Below the pieces are notes generated by a model. It saw nothing but the letters and a program-made list of their open reading frames with translations. It had not been told where the DNA came from and made no database searches. DNA of 64,000 nt, from assembly GCF_963678975.1 (NCBI RefSeq), contig NC_089280.1, positions 21,411,368-21,475,367 of the forward strand, in the 5' to 3' direction. The translations under genes were made by a program, and so were the position numbers. Source of the stretch: Dysidea avara (Eukaryota; Porifera; Demospongiae; Dictyoceratida; Dysideidae). Shown piece after piece: positions 44,293 to 55,633 of the stretch; position 1 is the first letter of the stretch, and every line of letters begins with the position of its first letter.

Positions 44293-44744
44293 TCTGAAAC
44301 TAAAGAAAACTTTTAGTTTTTGCTTAAAGTACTTGCATGGCGGAAGCTGCATGACAACACATCAAAAGGAATTGAGTTCCAGATAAACACACAATTAACA
44401 AAAAAAGAATGAAAAGCATTAGTGGAGGAGAGTACTGATTAAATGAATTGTCATGAGAATTGGAGATTATATTCATCTGAAAATAATTTGAAAACTTGAT
44501 AAGAGTAAACTAATTTACAGGATATAGGACAACACATGTATAATTACATCTAAGTTCCAAAGAAGACCTGACGATCAACTTTAAAGTAAGTGGGTCGAAT
44601 GTACTTTTGATCCATGCATTTTGCAGCACTGTGTTGCATTGACTCTATCAAGTTAACATTCTAGTACTTCTATTAGGATTTGGGCAAAAAGAGCCTCATG
44701 CTATTAAAGGGTAGTCACTTCAATACTGTCTGTTGAAACATGAC

Positions 44745-44953
44745 TGCATGGGATCAAGATTCAACCAAGCAATCGAGGGGCTTTTGGATGGTGAATGAAG
44801 CGATCAAGACATCCGCAAAAGTGATGATCAAGCACCTTTGAAAGCTAACACGAGAATTTACTAGGATTTTATGATTGACGATCAAGAATCAAGATAAGTG
44901 AAATCAAGTGATCAAGCTGAAATTTCAACAATCAAAATTCTTGATCCCATGCA
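44745..44953. mobile_element. 209 bp MITE
   Basis: The ends TGCATGGGATCAAGATT and the inverse of AATTCTTGATCCCATGCA pair. The interior repeats ATCAAG-type words. No target duplication was recognised. Confidence 0.65.
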
Positions 44954-45098
44954 AGTATATCAACTGGCAGTATTGGAAGTGAATACCCCTTGGCTATTGT
45001 TATCCCCATGATTGATGGCCACAAAACTGGCAAATTGCAGTTGATGAGATTGTTCAGTAAGCTGCTAGCTGTTTCTTGTGAGTAATGCAAACTAATTC

Positions 45099-46023
45099 CA
45101 GGCCTGCCAACCCTCACGGATTTACCATGAGACTCACGATTTCACTACCAAGCTCAAGGTCTCACAAGCAGTAGCTCTAAACTCACGGATTTTTAGTTAA
45201 GCCTACCAATTCTCACGGATCATCACTATAAAACTCACCGGATTTCTTTACTTTCAAGCTCAGGCCAGAGTCAAAGCTCTCAGAATGTCCTTTCCTAGCC
45301 TTTTCCAGTTCTCAGGGGGATTTCCCCGGGTACATAATTGTGGTACAACTAATAATAGAGGCAAGATCACGTGATTATAAAGATGGGCATTGTGGCAAGG
45401 ATTTGCCTTCTGCCTTCTATTCAATACTAATGCATTGGAGAGTATTTGGAGCAAGATCTGGAGTTGATTTTAAGTGGTCAGAACTCTGATCAGAATACCA
45501 GCCCTGAAGTGCCTGGTTTGCACGTCACACAAGAGACCCCATACAAGAGCACCTGGGTTTGTAGCCTATACAAATGGTATGTGTTTGGAGCTTTCAGCCT
45601 CTAGGATGAAATTGACATCTCTAAGTCATCATGTGATATTATAAGCACCTAGTGGCTTATATCAAGAATGTTCCATAGTCCAGTTACGTGTTGCAACTTC
45701 ACAGCAATAAAAGAGTAACTGTTTCAACACAGTGGCTTCCGAGTAAGTACATTTGGCTAGCTGATGAAATAAGACTCTTGCACACTTTTACTGCAGGTCT
45801 AGCTATTCCATGCATAGATTAGCTAGTGATACACAACATGTTTTAAATACTATATTGATGCCCATAATTTATAGAAGATGCATGTGTATATGTGTTGTAT
45901 GGCGCCCAGTGTAGAGCATGGGGGCTGTTACAACTTGCTGTGTCAGCCTATAATGTGCAGATACAGCAGTCCATTCTGAGACCAAGTTTCAAGGCTTTTC
46001 TGTTTCCTAGGTTGGCAGGCCTG
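45099..46023. mobile_element. hAT-like element with CAGGCCTGCCAACC ends
   Basis: CAGGCCTGCCAACC at 45099 is perfectly inverted at 46010-46023 (GGTTGGCAGGCCTG). Subterminal CTCACGGATTT words recur on the left. The flanks TAATTC and TAATGC are similar but not identical, so the duplication is uncertain. Length 925 bp, without a transposase. It ends 240 bp before the start codon of the intact reductase gene. Confidence 0.7.
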
Positions 46024-46263
46024 TAATGCCTGTGTGGCAAAGTATCAGTATTGGAGCCATTTCTGCCTCAAATGTATCGGTGTTGGATCGGTAGTGAAAA
46101 AGTAGTATCGGTGCACCACTAAATTAGGCGATCCCTATTATGATCCACTATCTGTAATACAGCATTCTGGCACCGCCCACCCCTTCACAAAGACTAGGCG
46201 GGTACGTATGTGTGATCGCGTGATTATCGTGCCCCCTCAGTGCTGCTGAAGTAAGCTGAAGAG

Positions 46264-49200
46264 ATGTCTGTTCTTCACACTGTTTATATCGTAATCGGAC
46301 TGCTGGCGTTTGTCCTCAATATACTGGTAGTGTTTAGAAATCATCTTCCTGCTCAAGTCTACAACATAGCAACATTCGGATTAGGAATGTTGCCGATAAA
46401 AGGTGCAGAAGATCCTACCACGAAGTTACCACAACTGGTACCAAAACGGTTAGCATCATATCTTCTTGTGTGTCACCAGCTTGCACGTTCTTTGAGTACG
46501 GTATATCGGGTATCGGTGTAAGTCAGAGACCTCAACCTAGAAAGTGCACTTGGAGTGAGACCTGAGGTTAAAATGAGTGTTTACTTAGGAGTGAGGTCTT
46601 GTCTTAGTAGAAAAATTCCTGTAAAATTACAAAATTCGCAACTTTCTTTTTAGCCATTAGAGCACTGTTTAGTGCTTTTCCTAGAGGTTTGAAGCGAAAT
46701 TAACTTACATAAGAGCTTAATTTTCCAAGAATTGCAATGTGTGAGATGGAAAACCATGCGTGAGACAACAATCTGATGCGTGTGTCTCACGCGTAATGCA
46801 TGGGAGTTGAGGTGTCTGTGTAAGTAGAGTAACTCACCTAAGGCCAGGCAAGGGGGTGACACACAGGCACTCACTGTAGGTAGATCTGCGACTGCGGTCT
46901 AAGTCAAAAGTCAAGGCCACCAAAATTGTGCCAATTCAATGGTCAAGGGTAAAAGCTTCCAACCCACACTTGAAAAGTGCTGAAATATCGTTGCTAAGTC
47001 ACCGGTCAAAGGTCGAAAAAGGTTCTTAGTCACAGGTTAAAGTGAAATTTCGGCCAGTCAAGACTTTGACCGCGGTCGCAGATCTACCTACAGCGTGTAC
47101 CTACGTGACACCCCCTTGCCAGGCCACTTGGGCCAGGCAAACTTGATTCATCCACAAAAATTCGGATTTGCATGTGGGGGATCAGTTTTCATTATTCATT
47201 ATTAAAGAAAATACTCCAAATCAAGCTGTCTGTTATTACTATAGAGGTTAGCTAAGTGATAGCCAGCCTTCTCAGCATCAAAATACGTGTGCATGTGATT
47301 GATAACAGCAATAATGAAATTAGAGGCGGTGAGGGTAAGAAGAGATGCGGGCAGGGATGAGAAACAATCAAGTTTGCCTGGCCTAATATCGGACGGGCTC
47401 CAAAACTGGACGCGATTACTCGAGTTACAACAGGAATTTTATATGTTGTTCAAGTCAAGGCTGTGGGACTTTAAACATCAAGTATCAGCTTTCTCGGCTT
47501 CTTTGTCTGGTGGCAGCAGCCCTGTAAAGTCATTTCTGATTAATACGTATAATCTGAAAGAAGGAAATTGGAATTCAAAGGAATGGGTGTGTGATCACTG
47601 AAGAAAAGCAACAAAATGCTGGGTGGTATTGTAAAACACAAATTTCTATTTTGACTACCTTGTTAAAAATGTTTTTCAAGTTATCCAGTGAAAGAACCTG
47701 GACCCCACTTATCCAGATTCTCGGTTAACCAAACTACAGAAATGACTGCTCTATTAGTGTAGTGGCTGTTTTATTAAAGTAGTTGAACCAATGTTCTTTG
47801 TGCTATTTTAAGGTTATTTATATAGAGATACACACTTTTCAGACTTATGGACCACCCCTGGTCCCGAAAGGTTCGGATAACTGAAGTTCCACTGTACTAT
47901 CGTCCCAGCGACCCCTTCTTGTTTTGTTCCCTTTTTTTAGTGATCCCTCCTATTTCCCCTTTTAAATTCCGATTTTTTAATTTATCTAGTTAGTTGTTAC
48001 AGTACTGCAAGTCAGATCTTTTGCACAGAATACTATATAGTTGGAATCTTACAGTCCAGTAATGGATTTATAAAAGTAAGTGCTTTGTGTGCAGTCCTGC
48101 CATGATATATTTCATATGATGGCAAATACTAAGTTATAAAATATGTGGATGCTTTAAGCAATCAAATTTTGATTCTTTTCTGAAAATCAGTTGGTGAAGT
48201 TTGGCATGGAGGGGGGGAGGGGGGGGGCTTATAAGCGAATCTTAGTACCAAGTTTGGTTTGAATACGATAAACAGTCACTGAGATATTAACAATCACTCA
48301 CAAAAATAATACCAACAATAATTTATGTTGTCATGCCTACGGGGTAGACTGCTTATGGGAAAAGCTGAGAATGGGTATGTAGATAGGTTAACTATCAAAA
48401 ATTTTGTGGTTTGAAAGAAATTGAGCTGAAGATCATGCAACAGTGTGCAATAATCATGTGATCGGAGTTTGGTTAAACAATGACAACTTACCATGCCTCC
48501 CAGGCATGGAACGGACCAAAATCCGGTATATAGGTACACTAATTGTAGAAAGGCCTTTCCAGTGGTTTAGAAATATCAGATTTAAAACCATTGAGTTATA
48601 AGAATTCATGTAACGTGTGCATAATCAAGATACTCTAATAGTGCAATCACCTATTAAAGCAGCAAGCTATGCAGTAATTAGCCCCTTTAAAGAGTTCAGC
48701 TATGTTACAAGTCACCCTGTAGAAAGTTCAGTTATAAAAAAGCCATCTTGAAAAGAATTTAGCTACCTTAAAAGCCTCCTTGTAGAGAGTTTAGCTACAA
48801 ACAAGTCACTCTGCAGAGAGTTTAGGTGCAAACAAGCTACCCTGTAGAGAGTTCAAGCTGTTCTACAAGTCATCCTGTAGAGAATTCAGCTCAATTACAA
48901 AGAGAGTTCAGCTACATACAAGTTACCCTGTAAAACGTTCAGCTACAAAAAAAAATGTCACCCTGTAGAGAGTTTAGTTATGTTATATGTCACCCTGTAG
49001 AGAGTTCACTGATACACCTCACTTCAAAGGGAAGAGCAGCCCTATAAACCATGATAGAATAAAATCATTATTGATGAGCGATACAAGTAATAAATGTATA
49101 GATACCAACACATATGTGAAATTCTTGTTTAAATTCTTACACGCTGGTGTGGCATGCCGGCTTTTTGGGCCGCATGATATACTATCATGTGTCTTGATAC

Positions 49201-52200
49201 CAATATAATGCAGTACCAATATTACAAGTATCAATTATGATTCTGTTTTAATTCAGTGCTCTTTTATGCCCTGTGGCACTTCAGGTGATTTGGTGGCTTA
49301 GTGGGTACTGCACTGGGTAGACTCCATGGTAAATATATAAATAAAAATTGAAATTTAAAAAGGGGAAATAGGGATTGTTAAAGAAATCAACAAAACAAAA
49401 AGGGATCACTGAGGTGGTAATATAGACCACAAATCTCTAATATGATTTTGACTTTCCATTTAAAAGATTTTTTTTGACCTATTCAGTCAAAATAGAGATT
49501 TGTGGTTCATATTATCACCTCAGTGATCCCTTTTTGTTTTGTTACTTTTTTCAGTGATCCACTTTTTAAATTCCAATTTTTTATGTATGTAGTTTGTTTA
49601 TTTTCAATACTGGACTGTGAGATTCCGACTGTGGTATTCTTTATAGGTTATAGTACTGTAACTTTTGTAAATAGAATTACTGTTAGTAGAATAGTGCTTT
49701 GTGTCCATTATGATATTCATATGATGTCAAAGACTAAAGACTGGTAGTCAACGGACACCTCACCCTGAAACAGCTTTTCAAGCTTAAGCTACATGGGGAT
49801 AGATCCAGGAGCTGGTAAGGGAAGGAGTACACTGGTGGTCGGGAAAAAAGTTTATCTCTAGCTGTAGAAATGTGCACTTATTTTTACAGTGAGATATCAT
49901 ACAGTACAATAGTTACTGTATAGTAGAGACCACAAAGGAGTAGGCATGGCCCACAAAATAAGATCACCCAAAAAACAGTCTCAATCCCCCCTGATGACAA
50001 TGAGACAGTATTGGTTAGGTAAAACTAAACCCAAACAATCGACCTGAAACGCTTTCAACAAATTGCTACGGAATTTAAAAAAAAATTATTTAACGGAATT
50101 TTCTAGTGACTGAATAACTGACTGAGTAAGTAACTGACTGAGGCCTTCAGACAAGCGTAACTCTATAACAGCTAAGGCTATGGGCTTGCTTTTTTCACTG
50201 TTCGACATCGCTTCAGCCCGAGAGGTGCCTTTTGGCATACCACATACGTACAATGCATTCTTCATGGACTTACCAGTGTCCTCCTTTGTGTCCCATTCAT
50301 CTTTGCTGACAACAGAAAGTATCGATTTGGTGATAGCACGTGGTGGCTTCCCTTCATAACGGAAATTGTCTGTATTTTTCATAGTGGCTATTTTGTTAGC
50401 AGAGGTGCTTTTTGAACAATTCTTGATTCATACTGCTGTGTAACGTGGTTGAACATAGCCAACAACGAAGTGTAGTGGATACTTCACTTTTCATCCAGAT
50501 GATGATTGATATAACTGGGGCGTCCGACACCATTTCCTTCAGTATGCGGGGATTGCAGAGGTGCTTTTTGAACAGTTCTTGATTCAAAATGCTGTGTAAC
50601 GGGTTGAACAAAGCTGACAATGAAGCGTAACGGATACTTTACTTTTCAGACGATAATTAACAAGCTGGGGCGTGCGGCGCCATTTCAGATGCAGTATGCG
50701 TGGGTTCATTAGTCATAATAATTATTTACAAAAAAAGTCAACAAACAAGTACACCAAAAAATTTGGAATTTTCAACTAGAGTAGGGACCATAGCACATCG
50801 ATAAAAAGTACTGAAACAAGTTGGAGTAGTCCATGATATTAAATCACAGTAAACAATAAGAAGTATTATATCCCTACTGTGCATTTCCATTATGGTATCT
50901 TGAGCACAGTAGTATAACACTTCTTATTGTTTTACTGTGATTTAATATCGTGGACTACTCTGACTTGTTTCAGTACTTTTTATTGATGTGATATGGTCCC
51001 TACTCTAGTTGAAAATTCCAAATTTTTGGTATACTTGTTCGAATGTTAATTTATCTACGTAAGTGATTTTATGAAGAGTTTACGTTAGTGACAACACACA
51101 AAGGCACCGTGACACACGCATGCATACATACACTTGTGTGAAATGGTTATAGAGTAAACCCTATCACTTATCAAAGGAGATGCCTAACTGTGCTTGCGTA
51201 GATGGCTTCTTGTAGTGAATTTCCTGCCACCAGAAATGTTTACCGACAATACTATATGCAATCTTCTAAGGTTTGGTGCTACAGTGGTGCTACAGTGCTA
51301 CTACAGCTTTGAACTCAGGAAAATTTAGTCAGCTAAAACTACAGCATGGTGAAAAGGAATTAGTACTAGCGTACACAAAGGAATCCCATAATTTACTGAG
51401 GCTTCTTTCATTTATAGATACCGGTGAAGAGGATCTTAGAACTTTATTGAGCTCTCATGTAATTGATAATCTGTAGAATATGGGTTTATAAAGTGGTCAT
51501 GGATATGCCAAAGGACTTGGTAAGCATTGGTTGCTATGTAGTTATTTATTTTTGGCCACAGAGTGGACAAATTCTGCTATAGTCCTGTGAAACGAAAGAA
51601 TAACAATAGTATGATAATGAACAAATCACATAAATTCACAATTTTTGAATGTCTAGCTCATGCATCTTTACTTATTAGTTTACTTCTTAGTTCAGTGATT
51701 AATAGGATGCCTTCTGAATATTGTTTTGCGAGCAAGTCTGCTTTCTAAGGTGGTGACTGCTCTATAATGGATTTGTGGAAATTCTAATTATAAATCCGCT
51801 ATTGTGGTTTATGATAATGTATGCTGAATGATTGTATAAAGGTATGCCAAGTAGCTGGATTATGATTTCATAACTATGTTCTGTCTGGCTAGGTGGTACA
51901 CTCACTTCTATGCCTGGGGTGTCATCTGGGATTGCTGTATACTGGCCTACATCACTTGTGTGTACCTGGGACATGTACCATATGTGTTGTGGTGGGTTCA
52001 AACTGCTCTCACATACATCACTGGACATAATATTGAAGTTGTGATAGCTGAACAACAGTGGAGGTTTGAGACATGTCAGTTTGAAGTTGTGCTGGCCTTA
52101 TTGTTGCAAACACTGCAAGTAATGAGAAGAGTCTTGGAGTGTGTTTTTGTCACCGTATTTGGCAGTAACAGCAAGATGCACATGATTCTCTATCTTGGTG

Positions 52201-52683
52201 GATATCTCTTCTATACATGGAACGGAGCTACGATACTCAGCCAACTCGCAACATGTAAGTGATAATAGTTAGCTGTGTGACGTTACATGGTATTGTATTA
52301 TAGGTAGTGATGGAGCTGACACAAAGCTACAACTACAATGGTACCATTTCACTGGAGTACTACTGTTCATCTATGCCAGTTATCATCAGTACAAATGTCA
52401 TTCAATATTAGCTAATATTAGAACAGGTCGTGATAGTAGCACTTATGGTCTTCCTAAAGGTGACTGGTTTGAGTTGGTGACCAGTCCTCACTATTTTGCA
52501 GAGATACTGATTTATACTGGAATTGCTATGGTCCAGGGATTCAAAAATGTGTGGACTATTGGTCCAGTGATCAGCACAATTCTGATGCTACTGCCTGGCA
52601 CAAGGTTGACACATGAATGGTACATGGAGAAACACAGAGAAGAATGTTCAAAGAGACGTGCACTCTTTCCATATATTTATTAG
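46264..52683 (+). CDS. SRD5A3: polyprenol reductase, SRD5A3 type, intact three-exon gene
   Basis: Join 46264-46448, 51893-52254, 52304-52683: 927 nt, 308 aa (human SRD5A3 is 318 aa). The phases fit exactly: exon 1 ends CG, exon 2 starts GTGG giving Arg-Trp, and exon 2 ends in T with exon 3 starting GT giving Cys. Exon 1 gives an N-terminal membrane segment (TVYIVIGLLAFVLNILVVF) and PKR-W-THFYAWG, parallel to PKR-YFSHFY in the human enzyme. Exon 2 holds hydrophobic helices and RRVLECVFVTVFGS. Exon 3 holds WYHFTGVLLFIYASYHQYKC, GDWFELVTSPHYFAEILIY and the C terminus RRALFPYIY, the steroid 5-alpha-reductase C-terminal domain that binds NADPH. The family reduces polyprenol to dolichol in the ER membrane for N-glycosylation. 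Intron 1 is 5.4 kb and transposon-laden. An AATAAA lies at 52818-52823. Confidence 0.93.
46449..47686. other. first part of reductase intron 1
   Basis: The donor GTTAGC at 46449 is weak but fits the frame. Inverted fragments GCAGATCTACCTACAGC (about 47081) and GTAGGTAGATCTGCGACTGC (46877) delimit a small foldback. The ORF at 47299-47601 has no family features that I recognise. Confidence 0.35.
47687..47898. mobile_element. pogo/Tigger-like MITE carrying a partial 27 bp motif
   Basis: The right end reads inward as CAGTGGAACTTCAGTTATCC, with GAACC following, typical of pogo-type ends. The left end CAGTGAAAGAACCTGG plus ACTTATCCAGATTCTCGG is a degenerate match, with TA at the right flank. Inside, TGACTGCTCTATTAG at 47743-47757 matches the first 15 bases of the dispersed motif. 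Confidence 0.5.
48180..49015. mobile_element. second copy of the satellite-bearing element
   Basis: The 5' module (GTCATGCCTACGGGGTAGAC, CTGCTTATGGGAAAAGCTGA, TATGTAGATAGGTTAACTAT) matches 9230-9330. It is followed by the 27 bp motif at 48622-48648 (23 of 27 bases) and then about 10 diverged 31 bp monomers (48690-49015, for example CACCCTGTAGAGAGTTCAGC). The order is the same as at 8801-13085, but the array is about 320 bp instead of 3.5 kb. It lies in reductase intron 1. Confidence 0.85.
49340..49580. mobile_element. foldback hairpin element
   Basis: AAAAAGGGATCACTGAGGTG at about 49397 is inverted at about 49515 (CACCTCAGTGATCCCTTTTT). Outside it AATTGAAATTTAAAAAG pairs with CTTTTTAAATTCCAATTT, and inside GACCACAAATCTC pairs with GAGATTTGTGGTTC. 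Arms are about 110 bp. A related half-copy is at 47905-47990. Confidence 0.8.
49915..51020. mobile_element. dispersed repeat family A, copy 2
   Basis: Homologous to 28845-29875 over most of its length. An internal duplication repeats GAGGTGCTTTTTGAACA and TTCTTGATTCA (50402 and 50562). The 3' part (50765-51020) is a foldback with arms of about 115 bp: CTAGAGTAGGGACCATAGCA pairs with the inverse near 50995, and AAATCACAGTAAACAATAAG with CTTATTGTTTTACTGTGATT. Short ORFs on the minus strand do not resemble a known protein. Confidence 0.7.
51040..51892. other. end of reductase intron 1, no recognised exon
   Basis: An ORF at 51273-51476 (ends LRTLLSSHVIDNL) has protein-like composition but no family that I recognise, and no splice signals that fit the gene. 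The acceptor used is GGCTAG at 51887-51892. Confidence 0.3.
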
Positions 52684-53764
52684 TGTATTACCCATCTATG
52701 TGTGTGTGAAGTTCTGTTTTTTATTTTTATAATTTTTCAAATAAGGCCATACCAAATTAATCATAATTATGTTTCACGGATTGTTTGCCCTCTGGCTAGT
52801 AACCTGGCAGGTCAAAAAATAAACGAAAAATGTAAATTATTTCACCGACTGCTTTGTTAGAGTTTATATAACTGCTTTATTGCAGCTAAAGTCCTTCCAA
52901 AATAAAGTGATGTTCTATTGATCATTGTAAGAAACATGCATTTCTTTAGTTTGAGGGTGAGTATGGGTGGGAACAGCTCGTGCCACTTTGAATCCATACT
53001 ATAGTTGTTTTAGTTAAACCAATATTTAGCATGTCCATGTATTGTGTGCTCTAATGTGTGTTGTAGGGTTAAGAGTGGGAAGAGGGTGTACTTGCTGCAT
53101 GTGCACCCCACTGGATATCCACCCCTGATAAATACCAAATACATTATTGTTGTATATAATTTACGTGCTGAAGTATTTAGTGAAAGGCATTCCCTTTTTA
53201 AGTCATGCATAATGATGTGGTGTAGCATTCTATCGGAATAATATTAATACAAAAGTGCAGACTTTAAGAAACAAACCTTTTCTGCATGCATGAGGGGGGG
53301 ATGCCAAAAGACAGAACTTTGAGGAAATGATGAATTGTTACATAATTATATAGCTATACACAATCTAGCTGTCTACAAATTTAAAGCTGTCTGTTTTCAT
53401 TAGGCCACTTACAGCAGCTTCTGTCAATGTAATCACAGATAGAAAGCTAGCCTCATCTTTTCACTGCTATATCATGGGAGGAGTAATTGACATACAAACA
53501 TAACTGACAGAAACATAATGACACAAGCATTGGCTACTATAGGAACAAGCATAGTGTACACTTTAAAAAAAGTGTAAAAATAATAGTGTGGGGTCAAGTT
53601 TTCAGTTCAGTCAGTGTTTATTCTTGATTTTCTCCTTTGGTGGGAATCAGGAATTTGGGAGGTGACCAGGTGAAAATCTGGTATATAGTGGTCCAAGTTC
53701 ACAACTATATGTATGTATATAAAACAGTTGAAATAGTACTAGTTGCCAAACTGGTTAGTCATTT
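52684..53764. other. 3' flank of the reductase gene, no other gene
   Basis: AATAAA at 52818-52823 is a candidate polyadenylation signal for the gene. Nothing else is recognised before the MITE. Confidence 0.4.
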
Positions 53765-54258
53765 CAGTGGCAGATCTAGGATTTTTAAAAGGGGGTTTCT
53801 AAAAGTTGGTATAGCTGAATAAGGAATCTGATAACATTTCTCCAGAAATTTTTGAGATTTTAGAAGCTTTAGCAATTACAATAAATCCAATGCTTTAAAC
53901 TGTACATACTATAGCTAACTATAGGTAACTATAAGCTGTGGCTTTGATTGCTCAATTAGAGTAGTTACTTGACTGCTCTATTAGAGTATTTCGATTGTTT
54001 TTAACGCAGTGGGGGATGAAAAGTGAAGTGTTGCTGTGGGTTTCATGGCTATAAATGGTGTTAGTTAAGTGCAACTGCATGCATACTACTGAAATACTGT
54101 GGTATATAGTTGTTTGTTATGACAAATTGTCAGTCCAACCATATATACACCATGTAGTATCTATGGTCCAACAGTGTTTATGTATTTAGACTGCTACTGA
54201 GCTAAATTTAAAAGGGGGTCCTGTCAAAACCCCAGAAACCCATCTAGATCCGCCACTG
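53765..54258. mobile_element. second MITE of the 5 bp-duplication family
   Basis: It begins CAGTGGCAGATCTAGG, with AAAAGGGGGTTTC just inside, and ends with the inverse of ATCTAGATCCGCCACTG. The flanks are CATTT at 53760-53764 and 54259-54263. Length 494 bp. It carries the 27 bp motif at 53970-53996 (25 of 27) and a partial one at 53945-53963. Same termini and same duplication length as the element at 39339-39659. Confidence 0.92.
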
Positions 54259-54263
54259 CATTT

Positions 54264-55260
54264 AAGGCTTTGTCATGAGTGTTGATTCCTATGGTTAGTA
54301 GAGCTTGATGCATGAAGTGATGACAATGTAATTTCTAGGACAACCATGCACATTTCTGTGTATTAGTAACGCACTGCATATCAAGTGTTGAATCTTTTGA
54401 ATAAGCAATTTGTGTGAGATCAGTATTGGCCATCATTGTACTGTGTATGATACCGCAAAGCACTAGAGTGGATGTCTTTCAAGGAATAATATAAAACTTA
54501 GGGTGTTTGAAATTGAATACTTTCATGGTTATAGCAAAACACGAAGTTCAGATTAAATCTGGTGGTATTTGTGCTGGCTGTGCATGCCACTTTGAAAGTA
54601 GAAATTTTTACAAAATTACACTTTCTGAGATTGAATCTAATGAGAGTTAAGTATGCTATTTAGAAAAAAAAACTGGGCTCTATGTGCATGAAATTTTGTT
54701 AGTTGTATATATGCACCCCGGCTAGGATTTTGAGGTTGTGTTTGCAGTTTTTAGCTTTATCGATTGTTGTGCTGTGCCATACACTATATTAATTTAACTC
54801 ATTTTGTCCTGCCACAGTGGTGTGTTAGGGTCACATGCAGTCCTGCTGTATCAACTCAAAAGTCTGAAATTTTATGGGGGGGGGGGTCCTCCCTACGCCC
54901 CTGTTTAGTTTTAACCTAAGAATAGCATAGTAACAATTTTAGGGGGTGAGTCTGAGATTTCTTTTGGGGGGGGGGGGAGTTCCCTCCCCTAGTGAAACCA
55001 TACTGCTGAGATAATCATACCCACCCGCCTATGGTAAAACTAGTTTGAGTTTAACTACTTTGACTGAGGACGAAGAACTAAATAGCTACAGGAATTATAT
55101 TTTGAATTTTTATCTTGGTGGATATGGAATTTTATTTATTTTTTTATTTATTAATACTTCACAGCACAAGTGCTGAAGGTCTGTAGGACACCTGGTCCTA
55201 CACCCTGCTCAAAGACTTTAGCTACAGAATTATTGCCAACTGACCAAACATGTATCATTG
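54264..55260. other. no recognisable gene
   Basis: G-runs at about 54880 and 54966 occur in short repeats with CCTCCCT wording on the other side. No coding sequence is supported. Confidence 0.35.
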
Positions 55261-55610
55261 ACTGCATGGAGTACTACCTTTGCCAGTGATCATCAGTACA
55301 AATGTGATTATAGAAAAGGTTGTGATATACACTTATGGTCTTCCTGATTAAACAGTTAAAAGTGTAGACTGGTTTGAATTGGTGACCAGACTGTGTCCTC
55401 ACTATTTTGCTAGTATGGCGGCGCCCGCCCATTTATGACAGCTTAACTTTAAGGGACTATTTAATTTAAAAAAATGTATGGACTATTGTCGCAGTGATAA
55501 TGGTCACTCTCGTGTTGATGCTTGGTGCGAGAATGGTATACGGAGAAATACAGAGAAGAATTCAAATAGACGCGCACTGATTTCGTATAAATTCACTGAT
55601 TTCTGTTTGT
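55261..55610 (+). pseudogene. SRD5A3-like pseudogene, copy D (exon 3 relic)
   Basis: Fragments align to exon 3 of the intact gene: CATGGAGTACTACC, then CATCAGTACAAATGTGATTA, CTTATGGTCTTCCT, GACTGGTTTGAATTGGTGAC, CTCACTATTTTGC, ATGTATGGACTATTGTCGCA and TACGGAGAAATACAGAGAAG. There are multiple indels and an inserted GC-rich stretch near 55417-55430. This is the most decayed copy. It ends about 25-50 bp before the SEC22 start codon, so the SEC22 5' leader or promoter must overlap it. Confidence 0.8.
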
Positions 55611-55633
55611 GTACCAGAAATACAATAATAACA

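Noticed and set aside
47299..47601. Candidate extra exon in reductase intron 1
   Set aside because: The intact gene already joins in frame without it, and the sequence resembles no part of the 5-alpha-reductase family.
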